Shown: positions 21,087-23,426 of the stretch, one piece after another
How the letters are laid out: each line of letters begins with the position of its first letter
How positions within the stretch are numbered: the stretch's first letter is position 1
Source: an uncultured Oscillospiraceae bacterium
GTDB taxonomy: Bacteria > Bacillota > Clostridia > Oscillospirales > Ruminococcaceae
Assembly (NCBI GenBank): GCA_934486875.1
Contig: CAKSPU010000036.1
Location: 1-23,426, forward strand
Length of the DNA stretch: 23,426 nucleotides
Reading direction: 5' to 3'
Made by a program: the position numbers and the translations under genes
The notes under the pieces: model-generated
Databases searched by the model: none
Seen by the model: only the letters and a program-made list of their open reading frames with translations
What the model was told of the DNA's origin: nothing

Positions 21087-23093
21087 ATGGTTTTTGCACT
21101 TGCAGGAAATCAGAACTGCGGAAAGACAACGCTTTTTAATCAGCTGACAGGTTCAAATCAGCACGTGGGAAATTTTCCCGGTGTTACGGTGGAGCAGAAA
21201 AGCGGCGTTGTAAAAGGGTATAAGGACTGCACGGTGGTCGATCTTCCCGGAATATATTCCATTCGTCCGTATACCATTGAGGAGATAGTCACCCGTGACT
21301 TCCTCATAAACGAGAAGCCTGACGGGATAATAAACATCGTTGATGCCACAAATATCGAGCGAAGCCTGTATCTTACATTACAGCTCAGTGAGCTTAAAAT
21401 ACCTATGGTGCTTGCACTCAATATGATGGACGAGGTGAGGAACAACGGGGGAACGATAAACATAACCGAGCTTTCGGAACGGCTTGGAGTGCCTGTTGTG
21501 CCAATATCAGCCGCTAAAAATGACGGCGTTGAAGAGCTTATAGAAACAGCCGTGAATACAGCCAGAAAACGTATTCCTCCCGGAAAAATAGATTATTGCA
21601 GCGGTGCAGTCCACAGATGCATCCATGCAGTATGTCACATAATTGAGGATCACGCCGATAAAGCAGGACTTGGCAGGCGATTTTGTGCCACCAAGCTTAT
21701 TGAAGCCGATCCTGCCATTACCGAAAAGCTGGAGCTTAATGAAAACGAGCTTGAAATGATAGAGCACAGTGTGACCGAAATGGAGTCGGAGATAGGAATG
21801 GACAGAAATGCTGCCATTGCCGATATGAGATACACATTTATCGAAAATGTATGCGACCACGCAGTTGTGAAATGCCGTGAGAGCAAGGAGCATATCCGCA
21901 GTCTTAAGATCGACAGCGTGCTTACAAACAGGTATCTCGCCATACCGATGTTCATACTTATTATGATGGCGGTTTTCTGGCTTACCTTCGGTGTTATCGG
22001 AAAATTTTTAAGCGACCTGCTCACATCAGCCATAGCCGCAGTGACAGCTGCCACTGACAGTGCTCTTACCGTTTACGGCTTGAATCCTGTTATCCACAGT
22101 CTTATAATTGACGGAATATTTGCAGGTGTGGGAAGTGTCCTAAGCTTCCTGCCAACCATTGTTACTCTGTTTTTCTTCCTTTCAATGCTGGAGGACAGCG
22201 GATATATGGCAAGAGTGGCTTTTGTAATGGACAGCCTGCTCCGTAAGATAGGTCTTTCGGGACGTTCGTTTGTGCCGCTTATAATCGGATTCGGCTGTTC
22301 CGTTCCCGCAATTATGGCGACAAGGACTCTTTCCTCGGAACGTGACAGAAAAATGACCGTTTTTCTGACCCCGTTTATGTCCTGCAGTGCAAAGCTGCCT
22401 ATATATTCGGTTTTTGCAATGGCATTTTTCCCGAATCACAGCGCTCTTGTAATGGTCTGTCTCTACTTTTTCGGAATGATATGCGGAATTATTTACGGTA
22501 TAATTTTAAATAAGACAAGATTTAAGGGCAACCCTGTTCCCTTTGTAATGGAACTGCCAAATTACCGCCTGCCGTCACCGAAAAGCGTGGTACTGCTTAT
22601 GTGGGACAAGGCTAAGGACTTTCTCACAAAGGCATTTACCGTTATCTTCACAGCTTCGGTAATAATCTGGTTTTTACAATCCTTTGATTCAAGGCTCAAT
22701 GTGGTAACGGACAGCTCACAGAGCCTGCTTGCGGCTCTTGGAAAAATAATCGCACCAATATTTGCTCCCCTCGGATTCAACGACTGGAGAATTTCCACAG
22801 CACTTATTACGGGCTTTACAGCAAAGGAAGCAGTGGTGTCCACATTGTCCGTGCTTTCGGGGGCAGGCTCTTCCGACCTGCTTCCCGCAATACTTCAGGG
22901 AATGTTCACTCCTATGACAGCGGTAAGCTTCCTTGTATTCTCGCTTCTGTACACTCCCTGCATTGCTGCGGTGGCGGCTGTCAGACGTGAGATGAACTCA
23001 TCTTTTGCAGCACTTGCGTTTGTTCTTATCCAGTGCGCTGCTGCCTGGATAGCTGCATTTGCGGTTTACAATATCGGAATGCTCATATTCTGA
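21087..23093 (+). CDS. feoB: Ferrous iron transport protein B
   Basis: FeoB is the main bacterial Fe(II) importer of the inner membrane, with a cytosolic GTPase controlling the channel. Numbered from ATG 21087, the 668 residues hold the G domain: G1 GNQNCGKT (7-14), G2 PGVTVE with T34, G3 DLPG (52-55) and G4 NMMD (112-115). A helical linker follows to about 275, then a membrane core with about eight to ten spans. The two inverted Gate-type repeats contain the conserved cysteines in GFGCSVPAIMATR and MSCSAKLPIY. Gln replaces the more common Pro in the P-loop (GNxNCGK), a variant I believe is frequent in Clostridia. It is encoded between feoA and a small Cys-rich partner gene. The substrate could in principle be Mn(II), but FeoA next door favours iron. 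Confidence 0.96.
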   Translation: MVFALAGNQNCGKTTLFNQLTGSNQHVGNFPGVTVEQKSGVVKGYKDCTVVDLPGIYSIRPYTIEEIVTRDFLINEKPDGIINIVDATNIERSLYLTLQLSELKIPMVLALNMMDEVRNNGGTINITELSERLGVPVVPISAAKNDGVEELIETAVNTARKRIPPGKIDYCSGAVHRCIHAVCHIIEDHADKAGLGRRFCATKLIEADPAITEKLELNENELEMIEHSVTEMESEIGMDRNAAIADMRYTFIENVCDHAVVKCRESKEHIRSLKIDSVLTNRYLAIPMFILIMMAVFWLTFGVIGKFLSDLLTSAIAAVTAATDSALTVYGLNPVIHSLIIDGIFAGVGSVLSFLPTIVTLFFFLSMLEDSGYMARVAFVMDSLLRKIGLSGRSFVPLIIGFGCSVPAIMATRTLSSERDRKMTVFLTPFMSCSAKLPIYSVFAMAFFPNHSALVMVCLYFFGMICGIIYGIILNKTRFKGNPVPFVMELPNYRLPSPKSVVLLMWDKAKDFLTKAFTVIFTASVIIWFLQSFDSRLNVVTDSSQSLLAALGKIIAPIFAPLGFNDWRISTALITGFTAKEAVVSTLSVLSGAGSSDLLPAILQGMFTPMTAVSFLVFSLLYTPCIAAVAAVRREMNSSFAALAFVLIQCAAAWIAAFAVYNIGMLIF

Positions 23094-23111
23094 TGAAAGG
23101 GTTTGATACAT

Positions 23112-23264
23112 ATGACTGCGGCTGATATAATTGCTTTGATAATAATATTTGTGCTTCTTTTCAGTGCAGTGAGATATATAATAGTTTCACGCAAAAAGGG
23201 CGGCTGCGGCGGCTGCTTAGGCTGTATGGACTGTAACAAATGCAAAAATAAGGCAGATAAATAA
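23112..23264 (+). CDS. FeoB-associated Cys-rich membrane protein
   Basis: This is a 50-residue protein. An N-terminal membrane segment (about 5-25, rich in Ile, Leu, Val and Phe) is followed by a basic turn (SRKKGG) and a cysteine cluster with Cys at 32, 35, 38, 41 and 44 (CxxCxxCxxCxxC spacing). This is the layout of the FeoB-associated Cys-rich family, encoded after feoB in many Firmicutes. The cysteines may bind iron or a cluster at the inner face of FeoB, but the function is not proven. GAAAGGG lies 11 nt before the ATG, which is 18 bp after the feoB stop. A strong terminator follows seven bases after its stop codon, so it closes the feo operon. Confidence 0.88.
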   Translation: MTAADIIALIIIFVLLFSAVRYIIVSRKKGGCGGCLGCMDCNKCKNKADK

Positions 23265-23270
23265 AAAAAA

Positions 23271-23314
23271 TCCCGATGATATCCGTATTTTTTGGATATC
23301 ATCGGGACTTTTTT
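23271..23314 (+). terminator. Terminator of the feo operon
   Basis: A 14-bp perfect stem (TCCCGATGATATCC at 23271-23284 with GGATATCATCGGGA at 23294-23307) has a 9-nt U-rich loop and is followed by CTTTTTT. The A run before the stem could also serve a gene converging from the right. Confidence 0.92.
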
Positions 23315-23361
23315 ATACTAATACCAATTGTTCTATAGATAAAGCCGACAGATGAAATAAG

Positions 23362-23426
23362 CCCAGTCAAGGAAAGCGACCGCAGGCGGGCTTGTCGCCC
23401 GGCAAGGGAGCTTGACGCAGAATGGG
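23362..23426. repeat. Second copy of the palindromic repeat apex, cut by the window edge
   Basis: The 28 bases at 23380-23407 match the apex of the element at 14843-14869 with one inserted T. Sequence around it also aligns (CAAGG before, ACGCAG after). The arms here pair with each other: CCCA (23362-23365) with TGGG (23423-23426), GTCAAG (23366-23371) with CTTGAC (23411-23416), or AAGC (23374-23377) with GCTT (23410-23413). The outer parts differ from the first copy, and the right end is outside the window, so the element borders are unknown. Confidence 0.65.

Noticed and set aside
1..23426. CRISPR array, tRNA, rRNA or transposase gene
   Set aside because: No regularly spaced repeats, tRNA-like cloverleaf or transposase motifs were seen on either strand.

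Overview
The window reads as a chromosomal segment of a spore-forming, anaerobic Clostridia bacterium, most likely Ruminococcus-like (Oscillospiraceae). This placement is an inference. It rests on a complete spoIIA sporulation operon, PduL in place of a classical phosphotransacetylase, an iron-dependent alcohol dehydrogenase, AT-rich intergenic DNA with textbook sigma-A promoters, and AAGGAGG-type ribosome binding sites. No rRNA, tRNA, CRISPR array, prophage or transposase gene was seen.

Layout. 1-2476 (+): the 3' part of an unrecognised protein gene, a cell-wall amidase with an SH3 domain, and queC behind its own promoter and a hairpin leader. 2570-6701 (-): three separately transcribed genes, namely an AzgA-type purine permease, an iron-containing alcohol dehydrogenase and a CPBP membrane protease. 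6968-7864 (+): a secreted cell-wall/glucan-binding repeat protein. 7921-9383 (-): spoIIAA-spoIIAB-sigF. 9662-12051 (+): mreB, a CBS-pair protein and a DEDDh exonuclease with a zinc ribbon, apparently one operon. 12235-14718 (+): a membrane GGDEF-EAL protein with a structured leader. 14776-14936: a 161-bp palindromic element flanked by TTA. 15025-16784 (+): an ECF sigma factor and a membrane protein that is probably its anti-sigma. 16838-17416 (-): pduL. 17654-20745 (+): an Lrp/AsnC regulator, an aminotransferase, a papain-like/C39-like protein and ispE in a tight operon. 20831-23264 (+): feoA-feoB and a 50-residue Cys-rich partner behind a 22-bp palindromic operator candidate. 23362-end: a second, truncated copy of the repeat apex.

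How the genes work together. Three modules are self-contained: early forespore control (anti-anti-sigma, anti-sigma kinase, sigma-F), ferrous iron uptake (FeoA, FeoB, FeoB-associated protein) and an ECF sigma/anti-sigma pair. Most other units are single metabolic or envelope genes with their own promoter and a strong hairpin terminator, several of which are shared by convergent genes.

The most unusual structure is the pair of hairpin elements at 14776-14936 and at the right edge. Their apex is nearly identical, while their stems differ in sequence yet keep pairing. That suggests a dispersed MITE-like family whose fold is maintained.
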